From NCBI GenBank assembly GCA_016875395.1, contig VGRF01000011.1:1-59249 (forward strand): a stretch of DNA of 59,249 nucleotides. Direction: 5' to 3'. Below are positions 17,112 to 27,896 of the stretch, in pieces. The notes under the pieces were generated by a model. That model was given only the letters and a program-made list of their open reading frames with translations, made no database searches and was not told where the DNA came from. Numbering within the stretch: the stretch's first letter is position 1; each line of letters begins with the position of its first letter. The position numbers and the translations under genes are program-made. The DNA comes from Deltaproteobacteria bacterium (GTDB lineage: Bacteria > Myxococcota_A > UBA9160 > UBA6930).

Positions 17112-18069
17112 CAACTCGGCGCTCGCGCTCGCCGCGGGCCTCGCGCTGGCGGGCTGTGGCTCGCTGCCGAGATTCGAGCTCGCGCCGAAGCCCGCGCCGG
17201 CGCATGCGCTCGAGAATCCGCCTCCGTCGGCTGATTTGGTCGGGCGCCTCTCGTTTCGCGAGGCGAAGGCGGAGGACACCTTCGTCGATCTCGCGATCGA
17301 GCTCGGCGTCGGATACCTCGAGCTCGCCGAGGCGAACCAGGAGATCGACCCCTGGGTGCCGACCGCCGGCGCGCGCCTCGTGATTCCCGACGTGCACTTG
17401 CTTCCCGCCGGCGCGCGCGAGGGCATCGTCGTCAACACGGGCGACCTGCGGCTCTACTACTTCGCGCCCGGCGAAGCGCCGCGCAGCTACCCGATCGGCG
17501 TGGCGAAGGAAGGTTTCGCGACGCCGCAGGGCACGACCAAGGTGACGCGCAAGCAGAAGGACCCGACGTGGTACCCGGGCCCGACCGCGCGCCGCGACGA
17601 TCCTTCGCTGAAGCGCGCGGTTCCGCCCGGCCCCGATAACCGCCTCGGCGCGTACGCGTTGTATCTCGGCTGGCCCTCCTACCTCATTCACGGCACGAAC
17701 GATCCCGCGGGCGTCGGGCGAAACACCTCCCGCGGCTGCATTCGCCTCTACCCCGGGCACATCGAGGAGCTGTTCGCGGCCGTGCCGATCGGCACCAAGG
17801 TGCGCGTGACGCACGAGCCGGTGAAGACGGGCTGGGTCGCGGGCGAGCTCTATCTCGAGGTGCACCCCGATCGCGAGCGCGCGCTCGCCTTCGATCAGGG
17901 CGAGAAGCTCGTCCGCGAGCCCGCTCGCGACTTGCGCGCGCTCGTCACGAAGGCGGCCGGCGCAGAGCTTGCGCGCGTCGACTGGGATCGCGTCGCGCGC
18001 GCCTCGCTCGCGAGCGCGGGGATCCCGGTGCGCGTCACGCAGCCCGCTGCGACTGTGGCTGCGGACTGA
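17083..18069 (+). CDS. lipoprotein L,D-transpeptidase with LysM-like region
   Basis: 328 residues from ATG 17083. The leader MARRSRFARNNS is followed by a hydrophobic stretch and lipobox LALAGC (Cys25), so it is an outer- or inner-membrane lipoprotein. Residues of about 55-100 (KAEDTFVDLAIELGVGYLEL, then ANQEIDPWVPTAGARLVIP) are LysM-like. The YkuD domain follows with TPQGTTKVTRKQKDPTWYPG and the active-site stretch LIHGTNDPAGVG ... TSRGCIRLYPG. This is the ErfK/YbiS/YcfS arrangement that links Braun lipoprotein to peptidoglycan. It overlaps the previous transpeptidase by 29 nt and the convergent desaturase by 35 bp. The stop of the previous gene lies in CCGTAACAA (17106-17114). Confidence 0.9.
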   Translation: MARRSRFARNNSALALAAGLALAGCGSLPRFELAPKPAPAHALENPPPSADLVGRLSFREAKAEDTFVDLAIELGVGYLELAEANQEIDPWVPTAGARLVIPDVHLLPAGAREGIVVNTGDLRLYYFAPGEAPRSYPIGVAKEGFATPQGTTKVTRKQKDPTWYPGPTARRDDPSLKRAVPPGPDNRLGAYALYLGWPSYLIHGTNDPAGVGRNTSRGCIRLYPGHIEELFAAVPIGTKVRVTHEPVKTGWVAGELYLEVHPDRERALAFDQGEKLVREPARDLRALVTKAAGAELARVDWDRVARASLASAGIPVRVTQPAATVAAD

Positions 18070-18811
18070 GCGTTCGCTCTGCGCGCACGAACGGCGTGCG
18101 CACCTGAGCCCACCAGCCGTGCGGATGGCTGTGTTCCTCGCCCGGCACGCCGAGCTTCGCGTCGCGCGCCGCGGGCGCGGTCGTCAGGCGCCGCGCGAGG
18201 CGATCCCACACCGAGAAGATCGCGCCGAAGTTCTGCTCGCAGCTCTCGGGGATGTGGTGGAGGTGATGCAGGCGCGGCGTCACGAGCAGCCACTCGAGCG
18301 CGCGCGAGCCGACCTGGAGGTTGCCGTGCACGAACGCCGCCCAGCCGCCGGCGAGGATCGAGGCGACGGCGACGTGCGCAGCGGGGAAGCCTGCGAGGAG
18401 CATCAGCACCGGCGAGATCGCGTGGCGGATCGCGTGCTCGAGCGGATGCATGCGAAATGCGGCGAGCCAATCGAGGTGTGGGCTGGCGTGATGAACCTTG
18501 TGCGCCTCCCACAGGAACGCGAAGTGATGCATCGCGCGGTGCGCGAGCCAGGCGCCGAGGTCGTAGACGAGGAGCGCCAGCGCGAGCGCCGCAACCGGCG
18601 GCCACGCGGCGAGCGGCGCGAAGCCGAGCTGCGCGCCGAGCGCGGCGGCGGCGCTTCGCATCGTGAGCCCGAGCGCAACCACGCCGGTCGCGAAGAAGGT
18701 GAGGTCCGCGGCGAAGTGGGGGCGCAGAAAGCGCGCCGGCAGTCGTCGCCAGCGCGTGCGCTCGAGCCCGATCACGGCCAGGAACGAGAGTGCGATCCAC
18801 GGGAGTTCCAT
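18035..18811 (-). CDS. sterol desaturase/fatty acid hydroxylase family protein
   Basis: 258 residues with four or more hydrophobic segments and the histidine clusters of this diiron membrane family: HRAMHH, EAHKVHH and LHHLHH, followed by NFGAIFSVWDRL. Enzymes of this fold hydroxylate or desaturate sterols, fatty acids or related lipids at the membrane. The ATG 18811 follows AAAAGGAGCACGC, a strong site. It lies 42 bp downstream of the ECF sigma-factor gene on the same strand and may be co-transcribed with it. The 3' end overlaps the transpeptidase gene. Confidence 0.87.
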   Translation of the reverse strand: MELPWIALSFLAVIGLERTRWRRLPARFLRPHFAADLTFFATGVVALGLTMRSAAAALGAQLGFAPLAAWPPVAALALALLVYDLGAWLAHRAMHHFAFLWEAHKVHHASPHLDWLAAFRMHPLEHAIRHAISPVLMLLAGFPAAHVAVASILAGGWAAFVHGNLQVGSRALEWLLVTPRLHHLHHIPESCEQNFGAIFSVWDRLARRLTTAPAARDAKLGVPGEEHSHPHGWWAQVRTPFVRAERTLSPQPQSQRAA

Positions 18812-18853
18812 GCGTGCTCCTTTTCTCAGAGCACGCGCAGTGCGCGCGAATCG

Positions 18854-19798
18854 TTACGGCGCGAACGAGATGCGCGCGAGCTTGCGGGTCCCGAGCACCG
18901 AGTGAATTGCGGCGATGCGTCCGCCCGCGTCGAGCTCGCAGCGCATCAGCACGTGGCGCGCTTGGCGCGCACTCGCGCGCGCGAACGTGATTGCGAGCGC
19001 GGGTAGGCCGTTCGCGGTGCACGGCAGGATGCGCGCGCCGACGCCGCGACTCGTCGCGATGCGCAGATGGAAGCGCGCGACGCCGATGCGCCCGCGGCGC
19101 ACGCCGCGCAACGCGTTGAATTCGCCGCCCGCGTCGGTGGTGGTGGAGACGTCGTCGCGCAGCAGCGCCGTGAGCCCCGCGAGGTCCCGCGTGACGAGGC
19201 ACTTCACCAGCGCTTCGAGCGCTTTGCGGTGCCTCGCCACGAGCTCCGCGTCGGGCCGGCAAGGCGCCGCGTCGTAGCCGCCGAGCACTTTTCGCGCGCG
19301 GTGATGCAGCACGCGCACGCTCTGCTCGCTCGCATCGAGCACGGCGGCTGCCTCGCTCGCCGAGAAGCCGCACACGTCGCGCAGCACGAGTGCAGCGCGC
19401 TGGCGAGGCGTGAGCGCTTCGAGCGCGAGCAGGAACGCGAAGGTCGCGCTCTCGAGCGTTGCGTAGCGAACGTCGGGCGCGCGCTCGCGCGGCGCGGGCA
19501 GCTCGCACGCGTCGTCGCGGGCGAGCGGCGACGGCAGCCAGCTCGCGTCCTCGCCGCGGCGGCGCCGCTTGCGCACGACATCGATCGCGAGATTCGTCGC
19601 GACGCGCACGAGCCACGGCGCCCACGGCTCCTCCGTGCGCGCGGGGGGCTTCGCGAGAGCACGCACGAACGTCTCCTGCACCACCTCGTCAGGGTCAGCC
19701 GCGCAGCCTGTCAAGCGGTACGCGAGACCGAACAGCTCTCGGGCGTGCGTGCGATAGAGCGCCTCCGTGCTGGGTGCGCGCCCGCTGAGCTCGGTCAT
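18854..19798 (-). CDS. ECF sigma factor with SnoaL-like C-terminal domain (SigJ/ECF41-type)
   Basis: 314 residues from ATG 19798. Region 2 is LFGLAYRLTG ... ADPDEVVQETFVRAL with APWLVRVATNLAIDVVRKRRR; region 4 is LEALTPRQRAALVLRDVCGFSASEAAAVLDASEQSVRVLHHRARK. About 110 further residues (VARHRKALEALVKCLVTRDL, then STTTDAGGEFNALRG) form the SnoaL-like extension that regulates SigJ/ECF41 sigma factors without a separate anti-sigma. A much longer upstream reading in this frame crosses the divergent lipoprotein gene and is rejected. The sterol desaturase gene downstream is a candidate target. Confidence 0.88.
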   Translation of the reverse strand: MTELSGRAPSTEALYRTHARELFGLAYRLTGCAADPDEVVQETFVRALAKPPARTEEPWAPWLVRVATNLAIDVVRKRRRRGEDASWLPSPLARDDACELPAPRERAPDVRYATLESATFAFLLALEALTPRQRAALVLRDVCGFSASEAAAVLDASEQSVRVLHHRARKVLGGYDAAPCRPDAELVARHRKALEALVKCLVTRDLAGLTALLRDDVSTTTDAGGEFNALRGVRRGRIGVARFHLRIATSRGVGARILPCTANGLPALAITFARASARQARHVLMRCELDAGGRIAAIHSVLGTRKLARISFAP

Positions 19799-19981
19799 TC
19801 GGAGGAAGCTAGTTCGCCGACGAGCGCTTCCACGCGCCTCTCCAGCGTCGCGCGCGAACGCCAACACCGTTCTCGCATCGGAGGGGAAAAGGCAGGAAGG
19901 AGGATTCGCAGCATGCGTTCTCCACGCGCGGGCATCGAGAATCGTTACGCGGTACCAGTGCTCCGTCGCCCCGGAGGCCCC

Positions 19982-20314
19982 ATGCGCAAGCTCGCCATCG
20001 CGCTCATCGCCATCTGCGCGGTCGGGTGCACGCAAGAGACGCAGAACAAGCTCGGCCGCGCCGTTCAGAACTGGACCGGCACCAACGGCGTGCTCGAGAT
20101 CTACGCGGGCGACACGCTCGTGAAGCGCTTCGTGCAGATCGACAAGCTCTCGACCGCGATGGGCACGAGCGATGGCGAGCCGCGCGAGTACCGCTTCGGC
20201 TATGGCGTGCTCGACGCGAATCAGAACGGCGCCGCGGACCCGGGCGAGAAGAAGATCTACTTCGAGGTGAGCAACTTCTCGACCTACGTGTTCTACGAAG
20301 ACCCGAATGGCTGA
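19982..20314 (+). CDS. small lipoprotein, unknown
   Basis: 110 residues: MRKLAIALIAICAVGC gives a short leader and a lipobox with Cys16. The mature part contains VLEIYAGDTLVKRFVQIDKLST and a beta-rich C-terminus ending YVFYEDPNG. No family recognised. It is divergent from the sigma-factor gene across about 183 bp, so its promoter may be that sigma factor's target. It overlaps the chromate-transporter start by 8 nt. Confidence 0.75.
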   Translation: MRKLAIALIAICAVGCTQETQNKLGRAVQNWTGTNGVLEIYAGDTLVKRFVQIDKLSTAMGTSDGEPREYRFGYGVLDANQNGAADPGEKKIYFEVSNFSTYVFYEDPNG

Positions 20315-21480
20315 GGGTTCGCCCGGTGTAGAGCCTGCGCCCCCGCGCGAGTCACTAGGGCGGCTGTTCCTCCGGTTCCTGCGCTTCGGCGCGCTCGCCT
20401 GGGGCGGGCCGGTCGCCCAGATCGGGATGATTCGGCAGGAGCTGGTCGAGGAGGAGCGCTGGATCTCGCCGGCGCGCTTCAACCGCGTGCTCGCGGTTTA
20501 TCAGGTGCTGCCGGGGCCCGAGGCGCACGAGCTGTGCGTGTACTTCGGGGCGCGCGCGCGGGCGAATCGGGGGAGTGCTCGCGGGGCTCGGCTTCATGCT
20601 GCCCGGCTTCGTGCTGATGTTCGCGTTGTCGGTCGCCTACGTGCATCTCGACTTGCGCGCGAGCGCGCTCGCCGCGGCCTTCGCGGGCGCGCAGCCCGCG
20701 GTGGTGGCGCTGATCGTGCGCGCGGTGCACCGCATCGGCTCGCACGCGCTGCACGACCGCTGGTTGTTAGGAATCGCGCTCGCGTCGGCGGTCGCGACGC
20801 TCGTCGGCGTGAGCTTCGCGTTCGTGCTGCCGCTCGCGGGCATCGCGTACGCCGCGGTCCGCGGGGCGCTGCCGAGCGCGCACGCGGGCGTCGTGTTCCT
20901 CCCGCTCGCTGCGAGCGCTGCGCCGGCGAATGCGTTCGCGCCGAGCGTGCTCGCCCTGTTCGTCACGGGGCTGCGCAGCGGCCTGCTCACCTTCGGCGGC
21001 GCCTACACCGTGATCCCGTTCCTGCGCGCAGACGCCGTCGGCCCCGGCGGCTGGATGACCGACGCGCAGTTCCTCGACGGCATCGCGCTCTCGGGCATGC
21101 TGCCGGCGCCCCTCGTGATCTTCTCCACGTTCGTCGGCTACGTCGGCGCGGGAACCGCCGGCGCGCTCGCGCTCACCGCGGGCGTGTTCCTGCCCGCGTT
21201 CGCGTTCACGCTGATCGGGCACCAGTGGGTCGAGCGCGTCGTCGAGGAGAAGCGCACGCACGCGCTGCTCGACGGCGTCACCGCGGGCGTCGTCGGCCTC
21301 ATCGCGGTGACCGCGCTGCAGCTCGCGCGCGAGACGCTGCTCGCGGACGCAGGCGTGCGCTGGGGCGCCGCTGCGATCTTCGCCGCCGCGCTCTTCGCCG
21401 CGTTCCAGTGGAAGGCGAAGACGGCGGTGCTCTGGATCGTGCTCGCGAGCGCCGCGGCGGGTTTCGTTCTGCTGGGCTGA
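20307..21480 (+). pseudogene. chrA: chromate transporter (CHR family, two-domain), frameshifted
   Basis: The first frame (from ATG 20307) gives FGALAWGGPVAQIGMIRQEL and LPGPEAHELCVYFGARAR. The continuation GRIGGVLAGLGFMLPGFVLM lies in the +1 frame, which runs from about 20557 to 21480 with ALFVTGLRSGLLTFGGAYTVIPFL, the second CHR repeat. Together they make about 390 residues, the usual two-domain length for proton/sulfate-linked chromate exporters. Removing one G from GGGG at 20547-20550 restores a continuous FGRARGRIGG. So either a recent one-base insertion or a sequence error has split the gene. Confidence 0.85.
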
Positions 21481-21564
21481 CGAGATGCGCGCGAAGTTTC
21501 CGCGAAGATTCGGTGATTCCCGACGGAACACACTGATAGAGTGCGCGCGCCTCGGGAGGGCGTG

Positions 21565-22182
21565 ATGGCGTTCCGGTTGATTCCGCGGGAAGAGAAGTTC
21601 TTCGACGACTTCGCCGAGATGGCGGGCGCGATCCAGAAGGGCGCGACGCTGCTCGCGGAGATGCTCGAGCCCGAGCGCCCGATCTGGGAGAAGTCGCAGG
21701 CGATCAAGACCGTCGAGCACCGTTGCGACGAAATCTCGCACGACGTGCTCACGCGCCTGCATCGCACGTTCGTCACCCCGATCGATCGCGAAGACATCCA
21801 CGCGCTGCTCGGCGCGCTCGACGACGTGATCGACGACATCGACGCGTCGGCGGACATGCTGCGGCTCTACCGCATCGAGACCGTGCGGCCTGCGGCGCGC
21901 GAGCTGTCGCGCCACATCGTCGAGGCGTGCAACGAGATGCTGCGCGGCGTCGAGGCGCTGGCGCGCGGCAAGGGCGTGACGGAGGCGGTGCGCGAGATCT
22001 CGCAGATCGAGAACAAAGCGGACGGCGCGTACACGACGGGCGTCGGCACGCTGTTCGAGCAAGAGAAGGATCCCATCCAGGTCATCAAGTGGAAGGAGAT
22101 CCTCGACATGCTCGAGGGCGCGACGGACCGCTGCAAAGACGTCGCGAAGGTGCTCGAAGCGATTTACGTGAAGCACAACTAG
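21565..22182 (+). CDS. DUF47 (PhoU-like) phosphate transport accessory protein
   Basis: 205 residues from ATG 21565 (site GGGAGGG upstream). FRLIPREEKFFDDFAEMAG at the N-terminus and the helical HRCDEISHDVLTRLHRTFVTPIDREDIHALLGALDDVIDDIDASA are the DUF47 signature, with the Asp/Glu clusters that bind metal in PhoU-like bundles. Genes of this type sit directly before low-affinity phosphate carriers and are thought to regulate them. Here the PiT gene starts 8 bp downstream. Confidence 0.92.
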   Translation: MAFRLIPREEKFFDDFAEMAGAIQKGATLLAEMLEPERPIWEKSQAIKTVEHRCDEISHDVLTRLHRTFVTPIDREDIHALLGALDDVIDDIDASADMLRLYRIETVRPAARELSRHIVEACNEMLRGVEALARGKGVTEAVREISQIENKADGAYTTGVGTLFEQEKDPIQVIKWKEILDMLEGATDRCKDVAKVLEAIYVKHN

Positions 22183-22190
22183 GCCGCGCG

Positions 22191-23192
22191 ATGGAGACCG
22201 GGCTGCTCGTCGTCGTTGCGCTGGTCTTGCTGGCGCTGGCCTTCGACTTCATCAATGGCTTCCACGACGCAGCGAACTCCATCGCGACCGTCGTCTCTAC
22301 GCGCGTGCTGTCTCCAGGGATGGCCGTCGCGTGGGCGGCGTTCTTCAACTTCATCGCCGCGTTCTTCTTCGGCACCGCAGTCGCGAAGACGGTGGGCGCG
22401 GGGATGGTCGATCTCGGCGTCGTCACGTTCGCCGTGATTGCCGCCGGGCTCATCGGCGCGATCGTGTGGGACCTGATCACGTGGTACTTCGGCCTGCCGA
22501 CCAGCTCGTCGCACGCGCTGTTCGGGGGCTACGCCGGCGCCGCCGTCGCGCACGCGGGCTTCGATGCCGTGATCGTGTCGGGCTGGACGAAGACGCTCGT
22601 CTTCATCGTGGTCGCGCCCACCATCGGCCTGTGCGTCGGGCTCGCGCTGATGACCGCGCTCTACTGGACCTTTCAGCACACGCCGCCGAAGCGAATCGAC
22701 GGCTGGTTCCGCCGCCTCCAGCTCGTGTCGGCCGCCTTCTACAGCCTGATGCACGGCGCCAACGACGCGCAGAAGACGATGGGCATCATCACCGGCGTAC
22801 TCGTTACAGGCGGCTATCTCGCGACCTTCGAGGTGCCGTTCTGGGTCGTGATCGCAGCGCACACGGCGATCGGCCTCGGCACCCTCGCGGGCGGCTGGCG
22901 GATCATTCACACCATGGGCAACAAGATCACGAAGCTGCAGCCCGTGAGCGGCTTCGCGGCGGAGACCGGCGCCGCCGTCGCGATCTACACGGCGACCGCG
23001 CTCGGTGTCGGCATCAGCACGACGCACACCATCACCGGCGCGATCGTCGGCGTCGGCGCGACGCGGCGGCTCTCGGCGGTGCGCTGGGGCGTCGCGACGC
23101 GCATCGTGTGGGCGTGGGTGCTGACGATTCCCGCGAGCGCGGGCATCGCGGCGCTCACGTACTGGGCGGCGGCGGTGTTCGGGGCGGAGTAG
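22191..23192 (+). CDS. pit: PiT-family inorganic phosphate transporter
   Basis: 333 residues, about ten membrane helices. The duplicated PiT signatures are both present: DFINGFHDAANSIATVVSTR near the N-terminus and LMHGANDAQKTMGIITG in the second half, with GLPTSSSHALFGGY and GVGISTTHTITGAIVG as the matching Ser/Thr-rich loops. It should import phosphate with a cation (H+ or Na+). It forms an operon with the DUF47 gene 8 bp upstream. Confidence 0.94.
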   Translation: METGLLVVVALVLLALAFDFINGFHDAANSIATVVSTRVLSPGMAVAWAAFFNFIAAFFFGTAVAKTVGAGMVDLGVVTFAVIAAGLIGAIVWDLITWYFGLPTSSSHALFGGYAGAAVAHAGFDAVIVSGWTKTLVFIVVAPTIGLCVGLALMTALYWTFQHTPPKRIDGWFRRLQLVSAAFYSLMHGANDAQKTMGIITGVLVTGGYLATFEVPFWVVIAAHTAIGLGTLAGGWRIIHTMGNKITKLQPVSGFAAETGAAVAIYTATALGVGISTTHTITGAIVGVGATRRLSAVRWGVATRIVWAWVLTIPASAGIAALTYWAAAVFGAE

Positions 23193-23373
23193 AGGCGGAA
23201 GCTGCGCCTGCGCTCGATGGCAGCGCAGAAGGCCCGGGGCTAGGGTGCGCCGCCTTTCGAGAGACGAAGGCAACGCCCGACCGAACGCGGCTCGAGAAGC
23301 CGCAAGCGGTCCAGCACCGCGACGCGGTGCAGGCCGCGCGCAGTGAGCCGCAGGCGAACGGAGCTCGTACGAA

Positions 23374-23622
23374 ATGGCGCGAGACGATCTGATCCAGGCG
23401 ACCGGCGCGGTCGAGAAGATTCTCGGCGGCGGCCGCTATCAGATCGCGCTGGACGGCGGCCAGTCCGTAACCGCGCAGCTCTCGGGCCGCATGCGCCGCT
23501 TCCGCATCCGCGTGATCCCCGGCGACCGCGTGCAGGTCGGCCTCTCGCCCTACGACCCGTCGCACGGCTTCATCACGTTCCGCCTGCGCGACGGCGAGGG
23601 GCCTCAGACCGTCACCGAGTAG
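23374..23622 (+). CDS. infA: translation initiation factor IF-1
   Basis: 82 residues with the S1-like OB fold of IF-1: ARDDLIQATGAVEKILGGGRYQI, AQLSGRMRRFRIRVIPGDRV and SPYDPSHGFITFRL correspond to the standard DLIE...GxV, HxSGKMRxxxIRILxGD and SPYDLTxGRIxYR blocks. It is a little longer than the usual 72 residues because of a C-terminal RDGEGPQTVTE tail. It stands outside a ribosomal-protein operon. The acyltransferase gene begins 4 bp after its stop. Confidence 0.92.
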   Translation: MARDDLIQATGAVEKILGGGRYQIALDGGQSVTAQLSGRMRRFRIRVIPGDRVQVGLSPYDPSHGFITFRLRDGEGPQTVTE

Positions 23623-23626
23623 GGCG

Positions 23627-24292
23627 GTGAGCGCGGCGGACGCGTTCCGTCGCGCGTGGCGCATCGGCGGCATGCGCGTGCGCGCTGCGAACGGGCGCGT
23701 GCGGATCGCGGCGCTGTCGGCGCTGCATCCGGGGCTGAGCGTGGACGCGAGCGCGTCGCCGTGCTTCGGCGTCGCGCGCATCTCGCTCACGCCCGGCGCG
23801 CGGCTCACGATCGGCGCGAACGCGGCGACCGAGTACCGGCCCGGCCTCTTGAACCTCGTCGTATACGACGGCGCGGAGATCGTGCTCGAGCCGAGCTCGT
23901 GGCTGCGCACCGAAGTGGGCGCGGTGAATCTGGTGGCGCACGCCGGCGCGCGCATCGTGGTCGGGCGCGAGGTGATGCTGAACGCGTGCAGCGTGAGCGC
24001 GCAGCGCGAGGTGGTGCTCGAACGCCGCGCGACGGTGGGCCCCGGCTCGCGCATCTACGACTTCACGCACGACCTCGATGACGCGCGGCGCGGGCACGCG
24101 GCGCCCGTGCGCATCGGCGAGTGCAGCTGGGTCGCGAGCGACGTGACCGTGCTCCCCGGCGTCACGATCGGTGCGCACTGCGTGATCGGCGCGCGCAGCG
24201 TCGTGACGCGCGACGTACCCGCGCACTCGCTCGCGTTCGGCGCACCGGCGCAGGTGCGCGGCGAAATAGGGGACCGCACGCAGGCGGGGTGA
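23627..24292 (+). CDS. left-handed beta-helix acyltransferase
   Basis: 221 residues from GTG 23627. Hexapeptide-like repeats run through the middle (VVYDGAEIVLEPSSWLRTE, VGREVMLNACSVSA) and the C-terminal part is typical of maltose/galactoside O-acetyltransferases and NodL/WbbJ proteins: IGECSWVASDVTVLPGVTIG, then CVIGARSVVTRDVPAHSLAFGAP. Likely acetylates a sugar or surface polymer using acetyl-CoA. It follows infA by only 4 bp, probably by chance of packing. A strong palindrome lies directly after its stop. Confidence 0.85.
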   Translation: MSAADAFRRAWRIGGMRVRAANGRVRIAALSALHPGLSVDASASPCFGVARISLTPGARLTIGANAATEYRPGLLNLVVYDGAEIVLEPSSWLRTEVGAVNLVAHAGARIVVGREVMLNACSVSAQREVVLERRATVGPGSRIYDFTHDLDDARRGHAAPVRIGECSWVASDVTVLPGVTIGAHCVIGARSVVTRDVPAHSLAFGAPAQVRGEIGDRTQAG

Positions 24293-24295
24293 CCC

Positions 24296-24341
24296 ATTGG
24301 GGTCTGGCACGGAATGGCGCCGTTTCGTGCCAGGCCCCAAT
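24296..24341. repeat. 46-bp hairpin element, REP-like
   Basis: ATTGGGGTCTGGCACG (24296-24311) and CGTGCCAGGCCCCAAT (24326-24341) are inverted copies with one mismatch (a G-U pair in RNA); the 14-base interior centres on GGCGCC. It sits 4 bp after the acyltransferase stop. A shortened version lies at 37731-37749. It could act as a terminator or be a REP/RAYT-type mobile palindrome. Confidence 0.8.
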
Positions 24342-24449
24342 TGGCCGGGCTGCGACTTTTTCCCGGCTTCGTGCGGGAGCGCGCGCATCGCGGCGCGGGC
24401 CGCGCGAGACTCGCGCCTTCGCGCGCCCTCGCGCGTGAAGGAGACCTCG

Positions 24450-25385
24450 ATGCCGCTGCGAATCGCTTACTTCGGGCAGGCGCCGTTCGGGCGCGACGTG
24501 CTCGTGCGCCTGCTCGAGGCCGGCCACGAGATTGCGGGCGTGTATGCACCGCCGGCGCGCGCGGGCGCGAAGGAGGATCCGCTCGCGGAGGAGGCGGCGA
24601 AGCGCGGGCTCGCGCTGTTCCGCCACGCGGCGATGCGCAAGAAGACGGGCGAGCCGATCGCGTCGCGCATCGCGGAGCACGCGGCGCTGAAGGCGGACCT
24701 GAACGTGCTCGCGTTCGTGACGATGATCCTGCCGCCCGAGATCGTCGACGCGCCGCGCTTCGGCTCGCTCTGCTTTCACCCCTCGCTGCTGCCGAAGTTC
24801 CGCGGCGGCAACGCGCTCGCGTGGCAAATCATCTCGGGCGAGCGCGAGGCGGGCGTCACCGTGTTCAAGCCCGACGTCGGCGTCGACACGGGGCCGATCG
24901 TGGTGCAGAAGGGCCCGGTGCCGATCCTCCCGCACCACACCGCGGCGAGCCTGTACTTCGAGTCGCTCTATGCGCTCGGAGTCGACGCCACGGTGGAGGC
25001 GGTGGCGCGCGTCGCGAGCGGCAGCGCGACCTACGCGCCGCAGGACGAGTCGCGCGCGAGCCATCAGGGCCTCGTCGACGACTCGGTCGCACGCATCGAC
25101 TGGTCGCGCCCAACCGCGCAGATCGACTGCTTGATCCGCGGCTGCGACCCGAACCCGGGCGCGCACGCTCGGCTCGGGGACCAGACCGTGCGCCTCTACG
25201 GCTGCACGCTCGCGGCGGGCGAGACCACCTCCGCGCCCGCCGGCACCGTGCTCGCGATCGACGCGAAGGGCGCGCGCATCGCCGCAAGCGGGGGCGTGCT
25301 GCTCGTGGCGAAGCTGAAGCTGGGCGCCGGCGCGAAGGTGGCGGCAGCGGAGGTGGGGATCGCGGCGGGGACGAGCCTCGGCTAG
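24450..25385 (+). CDS. formyl-THF hydrolase-like formyltransferase-fold protein
   Basis: 311 residues from ATG 24450 (site AAGGAGACCTCG). The N-terminal domain has YFGQAPFGRDVLVRLLEAGH, LKADLNVLAFVTMILPPEIV and FHPSLLPKFRGGNALAWQI, then DVGVDTGPIVVQK; the Asn, the HPSLLPxxRG loop and the late Asp of the formyltransferase active site are visible. A C-terminal formyltransferase-like domain follows. The wording of these motifs is closer to the hydrolase domain of 10-formyl-THF dehydrogenase (ALDH1L) than to Met-tRNA formyltransferase. The aldehyde-dehydrogenase part is not present, so it is a stand-alone domain protein. Its exact reaction is inferred. Confidence 0.75.
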   Translation: MPLRIAYFGQAPFGRDVLVRLLEAGHEIAGVYAPPARAGAKEDPLAEEAAKRGLALFRHAAMRKKTGEPIASRIAEHAALKADLNVLAFVTMILPPEIVDAPRFGSLCFHPSLLPKFRGGNALAWQIISGEREAGVTVFKPDVGVDTGPIVVQKGPVPILPHHTAASLYFESLYALGVDATVEAVARVASGSATYAPQDESRASHQGLVDDSVARIDWSRPTAQIDCLIRGCDPNPGAHARLGDQTVRLYGCTLAAGETTSAPAGTVLAIDAKGARIAASGGVLLVAKLKLGAGAKVAAAEVGIAAGTSLG

Positions 25386-25457
25386 CCGCATCGCCAGTGT
25401 CAGACGCGAGGGATGCGGGCAGGGCCACCGATGGCGTCTGACGGTCGCGATGCGGCT
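25384..25457. terminator. imperfect inverted repeat after the formyltransferase-like gene
   Basis: Two stem parts: AGCCGCATCGC (25384-25394) with GCGATGCGGCT (25447-25457), 11 bp perfect, and GTCAGACGC (25399-25407) with GCGTCTGAC (25434-25442), 9 bp perfect. They are separated by 4-base internal loops and a 26-base apical loop. No U-tract. It begins at the stop codon, so a transcript end structure is likely. Confidence 0.5.
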
Positions 25458-25723
25458 TTGCCCCCAGGGACTCGCGCTGCGAGCCTTGCCCCTCGAATCG
25501 AAGCGCCTACTTTCCGCGCCCGTTTCCGGCCCCGCCTGTAAGGGTAGGACGGTGACCGGCCGACACTCCGGCCCGATTCCTCCCCTTCGCAGCTCACAGC
25601 ACAAATCGATCGCACCGGGGCCCGCCAGGCCGCGCACCACGCCGAGAGTCGGCAGTCGGGGCGCACGCCGCGGGCCCACTTCTTCGGCCCGGCTCCCGCA
25701 GCCGTCGCCGACTGGTTCAGCCC
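25386..25723. other. 338-bp intergenic region upstream of fusA
   Basis: No supported gene. The first 70 bp hold the inverted repeat just described. The remainder, down to the fusA ATG at 25724, is C-rich and should contain the fusA promoter and leader. No clear -35/-10 pair or classical riboswitch fold could be picked by eye. There is no strong Shine-Dalgarno directly before the ATG (GGTTCAGCCC). Confidence 0.6.
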
Positions 25724-27820
<2,097 letters not shown>

Positions 27821-27896
27821 TTCTCGATCGCTACGCGCGGACGCGACCTCGCACGGGCGTAGAATCGAGCGAACTCGCGCATCAGGAGATGAGACG

